Positions 32,722-42,992 are shown, counted from the first letter of the stretch. The stretch is DNA of 64,000 bases from Pseudomonas sp. MPC6 (GCF_006094435.1 NZ_CP034783.1:2755001-2819000); one strand, 5' to 3'. Notes: generated by a model from the sequence alone, not told the origin. Numbers and translations are program-made.

Positions 32722-34287
32722 CAACCCGCCGTCCACGCTGCGAGGCAACCGCAACAGGTTGCTTTCACGCAGCGCCTCAGGCAGTAAAGCATCAGGAAAC
32801 CCCTGGTAACACACCGGGCGCAGGAAACGCTCAAGGGACGTCATGCCCACCGAGGTGAAGCGACTGTCCGATGAGGCCGGAAACGGTCCGCCGTGAACGG
32901 TGGCAAAGGTGACCTCCTGCGGATGCGCAAAGGCGTTGACGACGATGCGTCCGGTGCGCCGCTCCAGCACCGGCAGCAAGCGCCGGGCCAGTTGCAGGTC
33001 GCTGTCCTCGAGGTGCATGGCGGCGCTGAGCTGGCCACGCAGCGAGCGCGCGACAGCCAGCATTTCCTCCGCGTCCCTGACCTTCACCAGCAGTGCGCAG
33101 GGGCCGAACACTTCCTGGGCCAGCGCGGGGTCGCGCAGGAAAATCGCGCCGTCGACCTCGAGCAAGGCCGATCGGCCGTCAAGCCGCGCATTCACTGCGT
33201 AGCCTTCGGCGACGCGACGGGCCCCGGCGTTTTCCATGGCGCTGAGCCCGCTGACATAGGCCGCATGAATTCCCGGCGTCAGCATGGGCCGCGCCGCTGC
33301 TGCGCTCACGCGCCGGACCATGGCGGCCCGCAACGCCGCAAAGCCGGGCCCTTCGATCGCGATCAGCAGGGCGGGCTTGAGGCAGGCTTGCCCGACATTG
33401 ACCAGCATGCGTTCGATAAAACCATCACCGATGCGCTCGCCACGTTCGGCCAGCGCATCCGGGAGGATGAACGTGGGGTTGACGCTGGTCATTTCGGTAA
33501 ACACCGGAATCGGCTCGGGGCGTTGCTGCGCCCGACGATACAGCGCCATGCCGCCTTGCTCGGAGCCGGTGAAGGTCACCGCCTTGATCAGGGGGGGATC
33601 GACCAGGGCTTCGCCGATCGCATTGCCGCCGCCACGCACCATCGAGAACACGCCTTCGGGCAGCCCGTTGTCCTGCACGGCCTTGCGGATGGCTCGCGCC
33701 TGGATTTCCGAAGCGCCAGGGTGAGCGTTATGCGCCTTGACGATGACGGTCGCGCCGGCCGCCAGGGCCGATGCGGTATCGCCCCCGGCGACCGAATAGG
33801 AAATGGGAAAGTTGCTCGCACCGAACACGGCCACCGGGCCGATCGCGATCTTCTGCAGTCGATGGTCCATGCGCGGGCGTGGCTGGCGCTCAGGTTGCGG
33901 CGGATCGATGGCCAACTGCAGGAAGCGGCCCTGGCGCACGACCTCGGCGAACTGGCGGAACTGGGTCGCGGCTTTTGCCGCCTCGGCCTCAAGCTGCGCG
34001 GCGGGCAGACCCGTTTCCAGAGCGGCCCGCGCCGCAAGTTCGTGGCGAACGGCGTCGAGATTGTCGGCGATGCTGTCGAGGAAGGTCGCACGGCGGGCGA
34101 GAGAGGTATGGCTGTAAAAGTCAAAAGCCTCGTCGGCGAGTGTTGCAGCCTGGTCAACCTCGGCCACGCCACCCAAGGCGAAATCCGGCTCGATCAATTG
34201 GTGGGTGGCGGGATTGAGCGCTTTCATCGTCCCCTCGGTGGCCGGGACATCGTTGGCGCCGATAATCAGGGCTCCTGTCAATTTCAT
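32719..34287 (-). CDS. Aldehyde dehydrogenase (NADP+), ketoglutarate-semialdehyde dehydrogenase type
   Basis: A 522-residue ALDH of the class labelled aldehyde dehydrogenase (NADP(+)) / 2,5-dioxovalerate dehydrogenase. Evidence: FGASNFPISYSVAGGDTASA, general base Glu265 in FTEMTSVNP, nucleophile Cys302 in NVGQACLKPAL, and the C-terminal THSVGM-like block FTSVGMTSLERFLRPVCYQ. The usual GQFCT is GQACL here. The ATG at 34287 has AGGAG upstream. It starts five bases after the isochorismatase-like gene's stop, so they form a two-gene operon. The stop codon comes from a REP. Confidence 0.85.
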
Positions 34288-34291
34288 CGGA

Positions 34292-34921
34292 TCACTCCTG
34301 CTGTGCCAGTGCGGCGATGAGTTCGTCGGTGGCCACAATGGAATGGGCGAATGTCGGGCCATTGAGCTCATGGGCGGCCTGCATCATTTCCGGTTTGAAC
34401 GCAGCGGTGGCATCGCGTACCAGGGTGACGTGGTAGCCGAGCTCGGACGCATAACGGGCCGTTGCCTCGATGCAGGTATTGGCCAGCAGGCCCACGATGA
34501 TCACGTGGGTGATGCCTTTTTGCTTGAGGCGAAAATCCAGGTCGGTGTTGGCAAAACCACTGGAACCCCAATGCTCCTTGACCACGATATCGCCGTCCCT
34601 GGGCGCGAAATCGGGGTGCCATTCGCCACCCCATTCGCCGCGTGCGAAGTGGTGCATGTGCATGACCTTGCACTGGGTCGGGCTCGGGTGGTCCCAACCT
34701 TCGTAGTCGCCTTGTTCCCAGCGGCGGTGCGGTACGATGACCACCGGAATGGCCAGGGCACGGACCGCGCGATCGAGGGCGCGCAGGTTGTCGAGCAGGC
34801 CGACTTGCGTGGCGATCGGCTCGATCAACGGATAGACCTTGCCGCCTTCCGACAGGAAATCGTTGTAGGGATCGACCAGCAGGTAGGCGGTTCTGTCGAG
34901 GGGGTAGAGGGGTTTCGACAT
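34292..34921 (-). CDS. Cysteine hydrolase of the isochorismatase-like family
   Basis: A 209-residue protein with the family triad: Asp in AYLLVDPYNDF, Lys in DIVVKEHWGSSGF and Cys in VGLLANTCIEATAR. These enzymes hydrolyse amides, ureas or related bonds. Substrate is unknown; coupling to a semialdehyde-type dehydrogenase suggests sequential breakdown of an amide or ureido compound, by inference. The ATG at 34921 has GGAGA eight bases upstream, divergent from an HxlR regulator across about 100 bases. Confidence 0.85.
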   Translation of the reverse strand: MSKPLYPLDRTAYLLVDPYNDFLSEGGKVYPLIEPIATQVGLLDNLRALDRAVRALAIPVVIVPHRRWEQGDYEGWDHPSPTQCKVMHMHHFARGEWGGEWHPDFAPRDGDIVVKEHWGSSGFANTDLDFRLKQKGITHVIIVGLLANTCIEATARYASELGYHVTLVRDATAAFKPEMMQAAHELNGPTFAHSIVATDELIAALAQQE

Positions 34922-34983
34922 GGCGATGTTCTCCAGGGATTTTCGGTGGCCTGTGCCGTGGAGTTGCCGTGGCACGTTGTAAA

Positions 34984-34996
34984 TATGATAATCATA
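34984..34996. promoter_or_regulatory. Palindrome in the isochorismatase/HxlR divergent promoter
   Basis: TATGATAATCATA is a perfect 13-base palindrome in the gap between the divergent genes (34922-35021), a plausible HxlR dimer site. No second copy was found nearby. Confidence 0.4.
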
Positions 34997-35021
34997 GTAA
35001 CTGTGAAAGAGGCAAGTCCTT

Positions 35022-35537
35022 ATGGCGGCAAACCCAGGCACTTCCCAGACCTTGTGCCCGATTTCGAGGGCCGAGGACATCGTGGGCGACCGCTGGACCG
35101 TGCTGGTCCTGCGCGAGTTGTTCATGGGCAGTCATCGCTTCGACGAGATCCAGGCGCAGACCGCAGGCACCCCGCAAATGGTCGCCACACGCCTGAAAAA
35201 CATGGAGGCCGACGGCCTCGTCACGCGGCGCCCTTACAACGAGCGGCCACTGCGCTACGAATACCACCTCACCGCAAAAGGCGAGGCCTTCTACTCGGTA
35301 GTCCTGGCGCTACGCGCCTGGGGCGAAACCTGGTGCAAGTTGCCGGAGGAGGGGCTGGCAGTGCGCTACACCCATCAAACCTGCGGCAAACCTGCTGGCC
35401 TCGGGCCGCTGTGCGAACACTGCGGCGAGCCTTTGCGCCGTGGCGAGCTGATCAGCGAGCACAGCGAAGCTTATGCCGTCGAACGACAATCACGGCGCGA
35501 AGCCTTCAAGGGCAATCGTGGCTCGGATTCGGTCTGA
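35022..35537 (+). CDS. HxlR family transcriptional regulator
   Basis: A 171-residue protein with the HxlR winged helix: CPISRAEDIVGDRWTVLVLR, ELFMGSHRFDEIQ, TPQMVATRLKNMEADGLVTR and RYEYHLTAKG. An extra C-terminal part carries paired cysteines (HQTCGKPAG, LCEHCGEPL) that could bind metal or act as a thiol switch. The ATG at 35022 has AGAGG upstream. It is divergent from the isochorismatase-like/ALDH operon and probably controls it. Confidence 0.9.
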   Translation: MAANPGTSQTLCPISRAEDIVGDRWTVLVLRELFMGSHRFDEIQAQTAGTPQMVATRLKNMEADGLVTRRPYNERPLRYEYHLTAKGEAFYSVVLALRAWGETWCKLPEEGLAVRYTHQTCGKPAGLGPLCEHCGEPLRRGELISEHSEAYAVERQSRREAFKGNRGSDSV

Positions 35538-35669
35538 ATGTCCCGCTGTCAGAGGGATCGGGTCGGTCCAGGTATCTTTTGATGAGATAACCCTGATCGT
35601 TTTAATTCGCTTCTGAAGATTGCTGCGTCGCGCGTACTGTCTGCCCATCTGAAGAAAAGAAGGGCCGAT

Positions 35670-36878
35670 ATGAACAGTGTGAAGCGATCGATCGCCAGCG
35701 CGCCCACGTTGCGGCCAGCCTCCGCCGGCTGGGGCATCCTGGCCGGTTTTTCTGCCAGCCTGGTGGGCATCGGCCTGGCGCGATTTGCCTATACGCCGCT
35801 GCTGCCGGCCATTATCGGCGCGCAATGGTTTGAGCCTTCCAAGGCCGCTTACCTGGGGGCCGCCAACCTGGCCGGCTATCTGGTCGGGGCGATTTTTGGT
35901 CGTTCCATGGCGGCGAAAACCTCCACGGTGTTTACCCTCAGGGCGATGATGTTGCTGGCAAGCCTGGCGTTTTTTGCCTGTGCCTGGCCTGTGTCCTTCG
36001 TGTGGTTCTTTGCCTGGCGCTTCCTTTCCGGAACGTCCGGCGGTGCGCTGATGGTGCTGGCCGCGCCGACCGTGCTGGCGCATGTACCGGCGTCCCGGCG
36101 TGGACTGGCAGGCGGAATCATCTTCATGGGCGTCGGTGTTGGCATCGCGGCCTCTGGCACCCTGGTCCCGCTGTTGCTGGAACAGGGGTTGCGGCAAACC
36201 TGGCTCGGCCTTGGGGTGATTGCTCTGGTGTTGACGGCCATTGCCTGGCGCGGATGGCCAAGGGCGCACGCGCCGGCGGCCACCCCCACGCCGCACCGTC
36301 GACCGGCGGCCAACGGCACACTCAAGGCGCTGTATGTCGAATACGCACTCAACGCAGCGGGTTGGGTGCCGCACATGATTTTTCTGGTGGATTTCGTGGC
36401 CCGGGGCATGGGCCAGGGCCTGCAGGTCGGCGCGCAGTACTGGGTGCTGTTCGGCCTCGGCGCCACGGTCGGTCCACTGCTGGCGGGCGTAGTGGCCGAC
36501 CGGGTCGGCTTCGGCCGCGCCTTGCGCGTGTCTTTCATCATCGAAGCCATCAGCGTCGCCGTACCGGCCCTCGGCCTCGGCAGCGTCTGGCTGATGATCT
36601 CCAGCGTCGTCGTCGGCGCGTTCGTCACCGGGACCGTGCCACTGATGTTGGGTCGGGTGCACGAACTACTGGCCAGGCATCCCGCCCAACAGCATTCGGC
36701 CTGGCAAACGGCCACGGTCGGTTTTGCCTTGTTCCAGGCGGTGGCGGCCTATGGCTTGTCGTTTCTGTTCTCCTACAGCGGGGGCAATTACAGCGTGCTG
36801 TTCATCATTGGCACTTCGGCGATGCTGCTGGCTTTTGTCATCGATGTAGCAGTGGGCAGGGCAACCGATGGCCAATAA
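35670..36878 (+). CDS. YbfB/YjiJ family MFS transporter
   Basis: A 402-residue protein with 12 predicted hydrophobic segments; GIGLARFAYTPLLPAI near residue 33 and AAYLGAANLAGYLVGA are characteristic of YbfB/YjiJ-type MFS carriers. RFLSGTSGGALMVLAAP is the fourth helix block. Substrate is unknown. The ATG at 35670 has AAGGG upstream. Its end overlaps the next MFS gene by 11 bases, so the two are translationally coupled. Confidence 0.88.
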   Translation: MNSVKRSIASAPTLRPASAGWGILAGFSASLVGIGLARFAYTPLLPAIIGAQWFEPSKAAYLGAANLAGYLVGAIFGRSMAAKTSTVFTLRAMMLLASLAFFACAWPVSFVWFFAWRFLSGTSGGALMVLAAPTVLAHVPASRRGLAGGIIFMGVGVGIAASGTLVPLLLEQGLRQTWLGLGVIALVLTAIAWRGWPRAHAPAATPTPHRRPAANGTLKALYVEYALNAAGWVPHMIFLVDFVARGMGQGLQVGAQYWVLFGLGATVGPLLAGVVADRVGFGRALRVSFIIEAISVAVPALGLGSVWLMISSVVVGAFVTGTVPLMLGRVHELLARHPAQQHSAWQTATVGFALFQAVAAYGLSFLFSYSGGNYSVLFIIGTSAMLLAFVIDVAVGRATDGQ

Positions 36879-38133
36879 CGGTGCTCCTCTCCCTGGGAAT
36901 TATGCCGAGCGAAATCTTCCCTATTGGCGGCGGAACCTGACGGTTTGCGTGTTCGGCTCGTTTACCACGCTGGTCAGCCTGAGCATGTTGTTGCCGTTCC
37001 TGCCGCTTTACGTCCAACAACTTGGCGTCACGCACCAGGCTGACGTGGTGCAATGGTCGGCGGTGGCATTCGGCGCAACTTTTTTTGGCACGGCGATTAC
37101 CGCACCGATGTGGGGACGCCTGGCCGATCGTTATGGCCGCAAGCCGATGCTGGTCAGAGCGGCGATCGGCATGGCCATTGTCATGTCGATGATCGGCCTG
37201 GCCCGAACTGTGACCGATCTGGTGGTACTGCGCCTGATCGCCGGCCTCATCGGCGGCTACGCCTCGGCCTCGATCGTCATGATCGGATCGCAGGTGCCAC
37301 GGGAAAAGGCCGGTTGGGCCCTGGGTGTGCTGTCCACGGGCGCCTTGTCCGGCAACTTGATCGGGCCGTTGGTGGGTGGATTCCTGCCGGAGCTGGTCGG
37401 GATCCGCGGCACGTTCTTCGTGGGGGGAGGGATGATCGCCCTGGCAGCGCTGACGACCGTCCTGTTCATTCGGGAGGATTTCGATCGCGTCTCGGACGGC
37501 AGGCGACGGATCAACAGAACCCGCCCCGAAGGCGCCACGTCCAACTGGCCGATCATTGGCGCCCTGCTGATGACCGCGATGATGGTGCTCCTGGCCAACA
37601 TGTCGATCGAGCCCATTATCACCGTCTACATCGGCCACTTGGGTGTGGCCTTCGATGACCAGGCGCGGATGGCGGGCGTAGTGATGGCCTGTTCGGCGCT
37701 GGGCAGTATCCTGACCGCAGCCAGGCTGGGTGCGCTGGCCGACCGCATCGGCAGTTGGAACGTCATCGTTGGTTGTCTGGTGTTGACGGGCATCGTCATG
37801 GTGCCCCAGGCGTTTGTCACGCAATGGTGGCAGTTGGCGGTGCTGCGCGGGGTCATGGGCATGACCCTGGCCGGGCTGCTGCCGGCGATTGCCAGGCTGA
37901 TACGGCATTCGGTCGAAGAGCACAACACCGGCAAAGTGTTGGGCTATCTGCAATCGGCGCAGTTTTCCGGGCAGGTGATCGGGCCACTGATCGGCGGCCA
38001 GATCGGTGCCCATGTGGGGTTGAACGCGGTATTCCTGGTCACCGGCGCGCTGTTGGTGCTGTGTGCCGGAATGAACGCCTGGGTGAAACGTCGCTTCATC
38101 GCGCAAACCCGAGGCACTGCCAGCAGCACCTGA
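36868..38133 (+). CDS. DHA1-type MFS efflux transporter (MdtG-like)
   Basis: A 421-residue MFS protein with 12 hydrophobic segments and the loop 2-3 motif WGRLADRYGRKPMLV. GALSGNLIGPLVGGFLPELV is the antiporter motif C region in TM5. ADRIGSWNVIV is the second-half loop 8-9 motif. This layout fits multidrug efflux. It begins inside the end of the preceding MFS gene and ends five bases from the convergent LysR gene. Confidence 0.88.
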   Translation: MANNGAPLPGNYAERNLPYWRRNLTVCVFGSFTTLVSLSMLLPFLPLYVQQLGVTHQADVVQWSAVAFGATFFGTAITAPMWGRLADRYGRKPMLVRAAIGMAIVMSMIGLARTVTDLVVLRLIAGLIGGYASASIVMIGSQVPREKAGWALGVLSTGALSGNLIGPLVGGFLPELVGIRGTFFVGGGMIALAALTTVLFIREDFDRVSDGRRRINRTRPEGATSNWPIIGALLMTAMMVLLANMSIEPIITVYIGHLGVAFDDQARMAGVVMACSALGSILTAARLGALADRIGSWNVIVGCLVLTGIVMVPQAFVTQWWQLAVLRGVMGMTLAGLLPAIARLIRHSVEEHNTGKVLGYLQSAQFSGQVIGPLIGGQIGAHVGLNAVFLVTGALLVLCAGMNAWVKRRFIAQTRGTASST

Positions 38134-38138
38134 GCGGG

Positions 38139-39035
38139 CTAGGACGCCAGGGGCATTGGCGCAGCGGTGGCACCGTCCAGGCGCACGCTCTGCAGAAACG
38201 TGCTTAACGCACTGGAACAATAACCGTCGAGGCGCCTGACAAACACCGTCTCCACGGCGGCGAGTTCTGGCGCAATCTCGTGCGCGGCAACCAAGCCCTC
38301 GCGCACGGCGTTCGCTACCACGCCCCGGGGCAACAGCGTGACCCCGACTCCGGCGGACACGCAGGCGATGATGGCGTCGATCGAGCCAAACTCCAGCGGC
38401 TCGAGGGCCTGGATACCCAGGCTGGCAAGCAGGGCATCCAGGCGCTGGCGATATGAGCAGCCGACGCGAAAAACCACGGTCTTCAAGGTGTCGATGCCAG
38501 CGACAGCCTCCAGGCTGTGAATCGCCGGGGAAGTGACCAGCACCAGCTCTTCGCGGAACGCCAGTTCGCTGTGCAGGTGCGGATGGTTGACCGGGCCCGC
38601 GACGAACGCGCCTTCCAGCCTGGAGTCGATGACCGCTTGAATCAGGCTGCCGGTGGTGCCCGTGCGCACCACCGGCCGGACCGCGGGGTAGGTCTTGGCA
38701 AATTGTGCAATCAGCTGCGGCAGACGCAGCGCCAGGGTGGTCTCCAGCGTACCGATCTCAAGCACACCGTTGGGCTGTCCATCGTCGCGCGCGGCGCAGG
38801 ATGCATCCAGCAACAGCTTCGAAAGCCGTGCGGCGAAGGGCAGCAGGCGGCGTCCCGCGGGCGTGACCTGGACGCCCCTGGCGCTGCGCTGAAACAGCGC
38901 CACACCCAGCTCGACTTCCAGTGAACGAATCCTCGCGGACACGTTGGACTGCACGGTATTCAGCTCGCTGGCCGCCTTGTTCATGCTGCCATGGCGGGCC
39001 ACCGCCTCCACCACCTTGAGATCCGTCACATCCAT
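38139..39035 (-). CDS. LysR family regulator divergent from the DUF485/symporter operon
   Basis: A 298-residue LysR protein: helix-turn-helix in AVARHGSMNKAASELNTVQS with NVSARIRSLEVELG, and effector domain from GVLEIGTLETTLALRLPQ. The ATG at 39035 with AGGTG upstream is preferred over GTG 39044. It is clearly related to the LysR at 42993-43886 (shared NTVQSNV, GT/SMETT..RLPQ, VFR.GC.YR, GVGVTLLP). The 270-base gap to the divergent operon contains the 26-base element at 39170-39195, a likely target of one or both regulators. Confidence 0.92.
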   Translation of the reverse strand: MDVTDLKVVEAVARHGSMNKAASELNTVQSNVSARIRSLEVELGVALFQRSARGVQVTPAGRRLLPFAARLSKLLLDASCAARDDGQPNGVLEIGTLETTLALRLPQLIAQFAKTYPAVRPVVRTGTTGSLIQAVIDSRLEGAFVAGPVNHPHLHSELAFREELVLVTSPAIHSLEAVAGIDTLKTVVFRVGCSYRQRLDALLASLGIQALEPLEFGSIDAIIACVSAGVGVTLLPRGVVANAVREGLVAAHEIAPELAAVETVFVRRLDGYCSSALSTFLQSVRLDGATAAPMPLAS

Positions 39036-39169
39036 CAACTTCACCTATCACAAAAACAAATAACCAATCATCAAAAAGATGCTTTCGAGAGATTAGTTTT
39101 CCAGGGCGATGAAGGCAAGCAATCAAGGCGAATCGAGGGGCGTCAGGTTCATCAAAACAGATCATATGC

Positions 39170-39195
39170 ATCATTAATCATCGTTTTACATGATC
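39170..39195. promoter_or_regulatory. 26-base shared element, copy 1 (before DUF485/symporter operon)
   Basis: Left part ATCATTAATCATC, one variable base (G here), right part TTTTACATGATC. The same element with A at that position occurs at 45005-45030 before the mmsA-type gene. It lies 113 bases upstream of the DUF485 start. AT-rich with T-N11-A pairs, as expected for LysR sites or a promoter core. Confidence 0.65.
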
Positions 39196-39307
39196 TTTTG
39201 CCAGGCATAGGTTGATCAGGCAAACAAACCGCAGCCAGTGGCGGATCGAGTCTTCGAATCCGAGGTTGTGGAACAACAATAATTTCCCACTGCACCACGG
39301 AGTCAAC

Positions 39308-39622
39308 GTGAATCATCCATCTGAATCAGCCAGAATTCGCAACCATCCCCGGTACAAGGATTTGGTCTCACGGCAGCGAAGATTCGTCGCTTGTCTGACC
39401 ACTGCAACCCTTGTGCCGTACTTCACGTTCATCCTCGTTGCCGCGTTTACACCCCAGCTTCTGGCGACGAAGCTTTCCACCACGAGCATGATCACTATCG
39501 GTTGGCCGCTGGGTGTCGCGTTCATTATCGGCGCCTGGTTGTTTACCGGCGTGTACATCCTGCGTGCCAATGACGAGTTCGATGAACTGACCGCGGAAAT
39601 CCGCGCGGGGGCAGTCGTATGA
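39308..39622 (+). CDS. DUF485 (YjcH-like) small membrane protein
   Basis: A 104-residue protein with two membrane helices ([19 protein letters not shown] and [19 protein letters not shown]) and the DUF485 start [18 protein letters not shown]485 proteins accompany ActP-type solute/sodium symporters. The start is GTG 39308 with GGAG eight bases upstream. Its stop overlaps the symporter ATG by four bases. Confidence 0.88.
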   Translation: MNHPSESARIRNHPRYKDLVSRQRRFVACLTTATLVPYFTFILVAAFTPQLLATKLSTTSMITIGWPLGVAFIIGAWLFTGVYILRANDEFDELTAEIRAGAVV

Positions 39623-41292
39623 AACCTGTATTTCAATACCTCATTGTTCCTGCACTCCTGGGCGCGGTCGCCACTGGCGCCCCAGCCGCCGACGTGTTGC
39701 AACACGTCGAAAAACAGCCGCTGAATATCACCGCGATTTCAATGTTTCTGATCTTTGTGGTGACGACCCTGGGCATTACCTGGTGGGCCGCGTCCAAGAC
39801 CAAATCGATGGAGGATTTCTACACCGCCGGCGGCGGCATCACCGGCTTCCAGAATGGCCTGGCACTGGCCGGCGACTACATGTCGGCCGCGGCTTTGCTG
39901 GGTGTCACCAGCATGATTTTCTTCAACGGATTCGATGGCGTGCTGTACTCGATCAGCTTCTTTGTCGCCTGGCCCCTGTTGCTGTTCCTGTTTGCCGAGC
40001 GCATCCGGAATCTGGGGCGCATCACCATCTCCGATATCGCCTCGTTTCGCCTCGATCAAAACCGCATCCGCACCCTGACCGCCTTCGGCTCACTGACCGT
40101 GGTCTGCTTTTACCTGGTGGTGCAGATGGTGGGGGCGGGGCAGTTGATTCAATTGCTGTTCGGTCTGCCCTACAACTATGCGGTGATTGCGGTCGGTCTG
40201 CTGATGGCGGTCTACGTCACCTTTGGCGGCATGGTCGCCACCACTTGGGTGCAGATCATCAAGGCCGGGCTGCTGCTGGTGGGCGGCACCTTGCTGGCGT
40301 TTCTGGCGATGAGCAAGTTCGGCTTTTCCTTCGAGTTGTTGTTCGAAAAAGCGGTGGCCGCGCACCATGATGGCGAGCGGATACTGCTGCCCAGCAAGCT
40401 GGTGGCCGACCCGCTGTCGCTGATCTCACTGGCACTGGGCCTGGTGTTTGGCACGGCGGGGTTGCCGCATATCCTGATGCGCTTCTTTACCGTGGCGGAC
40501 GCCAAACAGGCGCGTAAGTCGGTGTTCGTCGCCACTGGTTTCATCGGCTTTTTCTACCTGATCGTTGGCGTGCTCGGCCTGGCTGCGATCGTGATCGTCG
40601 GGCAGGACCCGGCCTTCTACGAGTCCGGCATTGTGGGTGGCAAGCTCATCGGCGGCGGCAACATGCCGGTGATGCACCTGGCCAAAGCCGTGGGTGGCGA
40701 CTTCCTCCTGGGCTTCATCTCCGCCGTCGCGTTTGCGACGATCCTGGCGGTGGTGTCCGGACTGACCATGGCCGGTACCTCGGCGATTTCCCATGACCTC
40801 TATGTGATGGTCTTCAGGAAAAACCGGGCCGATGCCAAGGACGAGCGGCGGGTGTCGCGCATCGCTTCGGTCGGCATCGGCATCGTCGCGGTGGTGCTGG
40901 GTATTTTGTTCAAGGACCAGAACATCGCGTTCCTGGTGGCGCTGACATTTGGCGTGGCGGCCTCGGTCAACTTCCCGATACTGGTGCTTTCGATGTACTG
41001 GAAAGGGCTGACCACCCGAGGGGCGTTGATCGGTGGCATTGCCGGCCTGATCAGCGCCGTCAGCCTGGTCATTCTCTCGCCCGCGGTGTGGGTCAAGGTG
41101 CTGGGCCACGCCGACGCGATCTTCCCTTATGACTACCCGGCAATCATCTCGATGAACGTGGCCTTCCTGTTCACGTGGCTGGGTTCGATCACCGACCGCA
41201 GCAGCGCCGCAACGCTTGAGCGAGCGCGTTTCGATGATCAGCTGATCCGTGCCCAAACCGGGCTTGGCGCGTCCCAGGCTGTCAGCCATTAA
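39619..41292 (+). CDS. Sodium/solute symporter of the acetate permease (ActP) type
   Basis: A 557-residue SSS-family symporter, about 13 hydrophobic segments after an N-terminal signal-like segment. [21 protein letters not shown] and [20 protein letters not shown] are the ActP blocks; [20 protein letters not shown] is the family signature. ActP carriers take up acetate, glycolate or similar short carboxylates. In this locus a short nitro-carboxylate or its semialdehyde product is an inferred substrate. It is the second gene of the operon, overlapping DUF485. Confidence 0.9.
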   Translation: MKPVFQYLIVPALLGAVATGAPAADVLQHVEKQPLNITAISMFLIFVVTTLGITWWAASKTKSMEDFYTAGGGITGFQNGLALAGDYMSAAALLGVTSMIFFNGFDGVLYSISFFVAWPLLLFLFAERIRNLGRITISDIASFRLDQNRIRTLTAFGSLTVVCFYLVVQMVGAGQLIQLLFGLPYNYAVIAVGLLMAVYVTFGGMVATTWVQIIKAGLLLVGGTLLAFLAMSKFGFSFELLFEKAVAAHHDGERILLPSKLVADPLSLISLALGLVFGTAGLPHILMRFFTVADAKQARKSVFVATGFIGFFYLIVGVLGLAAIVIVGQDPAFYESGIVGGKLIGGGNMPVMHLAKAVGGDFLLGFISAVAFATILAVVSGLTMAGTSAISHDLYVMVFRKNRADAKDERRVSRIASVGIGIVAVVLGILFKDQNIAFLVALTFGVAASVNFPILVLSMYWKGLTTRGALIGGIAGLISAVSLVILSPAVWVKVLGHADAIFPYDYPAIISMNVAFLFTWLGSITDRSSAATLERARFDDQLIRAQTGLGASQAVSH

Positions 41293-41346
41293 AGCGGCCT
41301 CCTTGGGTACCGCAGTCCTTTCCATGTCCTGAAAAAGGAGTCAGCC

Positions 41347-41901
41347 ATGCAATTGCGAGACAATGGCCTGAGATTCTCACCCATCACTGTCGTCCTGCAC
41401 TGGATCGTCGCGTTTTCGCTGCTGTCGATCCTCTGCCTGCAGGGTTTTATCGCCCACGCCTCCGATCAGGCGCTGCGGATGGAGTTCACCAGGTTGCAAA
41501 ACCTGATCGGCCTGATGCTGTTCCTGGTATCGATCTATCGGTTCTGGGCCAGGGTCACGGCTTACCATCCGCTGCCCGTGGGCACCCCCAATCCCATAGA
41601 GGTGATCATCAGTCGTTCCGTGGCGGTGGCGCTCGCCCTGGCGATGGTGCTGCTGCCGATCGCGGTCTGGGCGTCGAGGTCTGCGGCCGGGGAGGTGACG
41701 GCGCTGCCCTGGGGATTGGCGATTCCAGCGCTGTTGCCAGCCAGCCAGGCGCTGAAACAGGTCGTCGACGTGCTGTTTGATATCGGCGCCTCGTTGTTCC
41801 TGGCCGGCCTGGCCCTGCATCTCTTCGGCGCAGTCAAGAATCACTTTCTCCTGAAGAACAACACGCTCAAGCGGATGCTTGGCAAACATGTGGAGTTGTG
41901 A
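41347..41901 (+). CDS. Cytochrome b561-family membrane protein with incomplete heme ligand set
   Basis: A 184-residue protein with four membrane helices. N-terminal RFSPITVVLHWIVA keeps His18 and C-terminal LALHLFGAVKNHF keeps His158 and His166. The helix 2 position that normally reads HKxxG is LQNLIG (Gln51/Asn52), and the His that normally opens the last helix is missing (LFDIGAS). It may therefore bind fewer hemes than a normal b561. The ATG at 41347 has AAGGAG upstream. It lies between the symporter and a nitronate monooxygenase gene (3-base gap) and is probably an electron-transfer partner. Confidence 0.75.
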   Translation: MQLRDNGLRFSPITVVLHWIVAFSLLSILCLQGFIAHASDQALRMEFTRLQNLIGLMLFLVSIYRFWARVTAYHPLPVGTPNPIEVIISRSVAVALALAMVLLPIAVWASRSAAGEVTALPWGLAIPALLPASQALKQVVDVLFDIGASLFLAGLALHLFGAVKNHFLLKNNTLKRMLGKHVEL

Positions 41902-41904
41902 GCA

Positions 41905-42858
41905 ATGAACGAAGTCAAATTCGATTTTGCCGGTAATGCCATCACTCGTTTGTGTGGCGTCAAGTTCCCGATCTTTCTCGGCGGCATGGCGGCCATTTCC
42001 GGCCCGGCGCTGGTGGCGGCAGTCGCCAATGCCGGGGGGATGGGCGTCATTGGCGGGCTGCGTCTGCCGCCGCTGGCCTTGCGTCGATGGCTGCAGGAAA
42101 CCCGCGCCCTGACCGACCAGCCCTTTGGCGTGAATCTGGTGCCGCAGTTTGGCGGCCCGGATGTGTTCGAAGCGCAATTTCAGATGGTGCTTGAGGAAAA
42201 ACCGCGGCTGCTGTCGCTGTTTTATGCCGAAGCGTATTCCGCCGACATGATTCCCCGGGCGAAAGACGCCGGGCTGGTGGTCATGGTGCAAGTGGGCTCG
42301 GTAGCGCTGGCGAAAAAGGCCATCGCCCAGGGGGCCGACATTATCGTGGCGCAAGGCAGCGAGAGTGGCGGTCACCTGAATCGCGGCACGATCGGCATCA
42401 TGCCGTTGTTGCCTTCCATCATTGCCGTTGCCCAGGGGCGTCCGGTATTGGCGGCCGGCGGCATCACCACCCGCGACGATGTCCGGGCGCTGATGTCGCT
42501 CGGTGCGGCCGGGGTTGTGGTGGGCACCGCGTTCATTGCCACCGATGAGTCGAATGCGCACCCGCTGTACAAGCAGAAAATCGTCGAGGCGACTACCGAT
42601 GACTCCGAATACCGCACGGGGTATTCGTTCGGCTGGACCTATGGCACGCCGCACCGGGTGATTCCCAATCGGGACAAGTGGAACCTGCTGCGCTTCATCG
42701 GCGGCGGCGCCCGCGCGATCGACAAGCCGCGCATGGCCCGCAAGCTGTCGCTGTACGCGGGTCAGGGCGTGGGGAAAATCCACAGTGTCGTCCCTGCTGC
42801 GCAGCGCATGGCCGAGCTTGCGTTGGGGCTGCCACTGACCAACCACGTTGTTCTGTAG
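41905..42858 (+). CDS. Nitronate monooxygenase family flavoprotein (class II-like)
   Basis: A 317-residue FMN-dependent TIM-barrel protein of the 2-nitropropane dioxygenase family: FPIFLGGMAAISGPALVAAV, NAGGMGVIGGL, FGVNLVP, IIVAQGSESGGHLNRG, PVLAAGGITTRDDV and GAAGVVVGTAFIATDES. The residue before GGH and the sequence after it differ from the class I enzymes, one of which lies at 47202. Last gene of the symporter operon. Its final Leu codon and TAG stop come from a REP. Confidence 0.85.
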   Translation: MNEVKFDFAGNAITRLCGVKFPIFLGGMAAISGPALVAAVANAGGMGVIGGLRLPPLALRRWLQETRALTDQPFGVNLVPQFGGPDVFEAQFQMVLEEKPRLLSLFYAEAYSADMIPRAKDAGLVVMVQVGSVALAKKAIAQGADIIVAQGSESGGHLNRGTIGIMPLLPSIIAVAQGRPVLAAGGITTRDDVRALMSLGAAGVVVGTAFIATDESNAHPLYKQKIVEATTDDSEYRTGYSFGWTYGTPHRVIPNRDKWNLLRFIGGGARAIDKPRMARKLSLYAGQGVGKIHSVVPAAQRMAELALGLPLTNHVVL

Positions 42859-42954
42859 GAGCAAGCTTGCTCGCGATGGACGCCAACGATAACGCGTGAT
42901 ACCTGAATAAACGCGTCGCGATTGGGTTCTTCGCGAGCAAGCTCGCTCCTACAG
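42853..42954. repeat. REP pair overlapping a gene end
   Basis: Opposed half-units CTGTAGGAGCAAGCTTGCTC and GAGCAAGCTCGCTCCTACAG. The TAG at 42856-42858 inside the left unit is the stop codon of the nitronate monooxygenase gene. Confidence 0.9.
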
Positions 42955-42992
42955 GGACCGCGTGCGGTCACCGAACCGCTTGGGTCGCGGAT

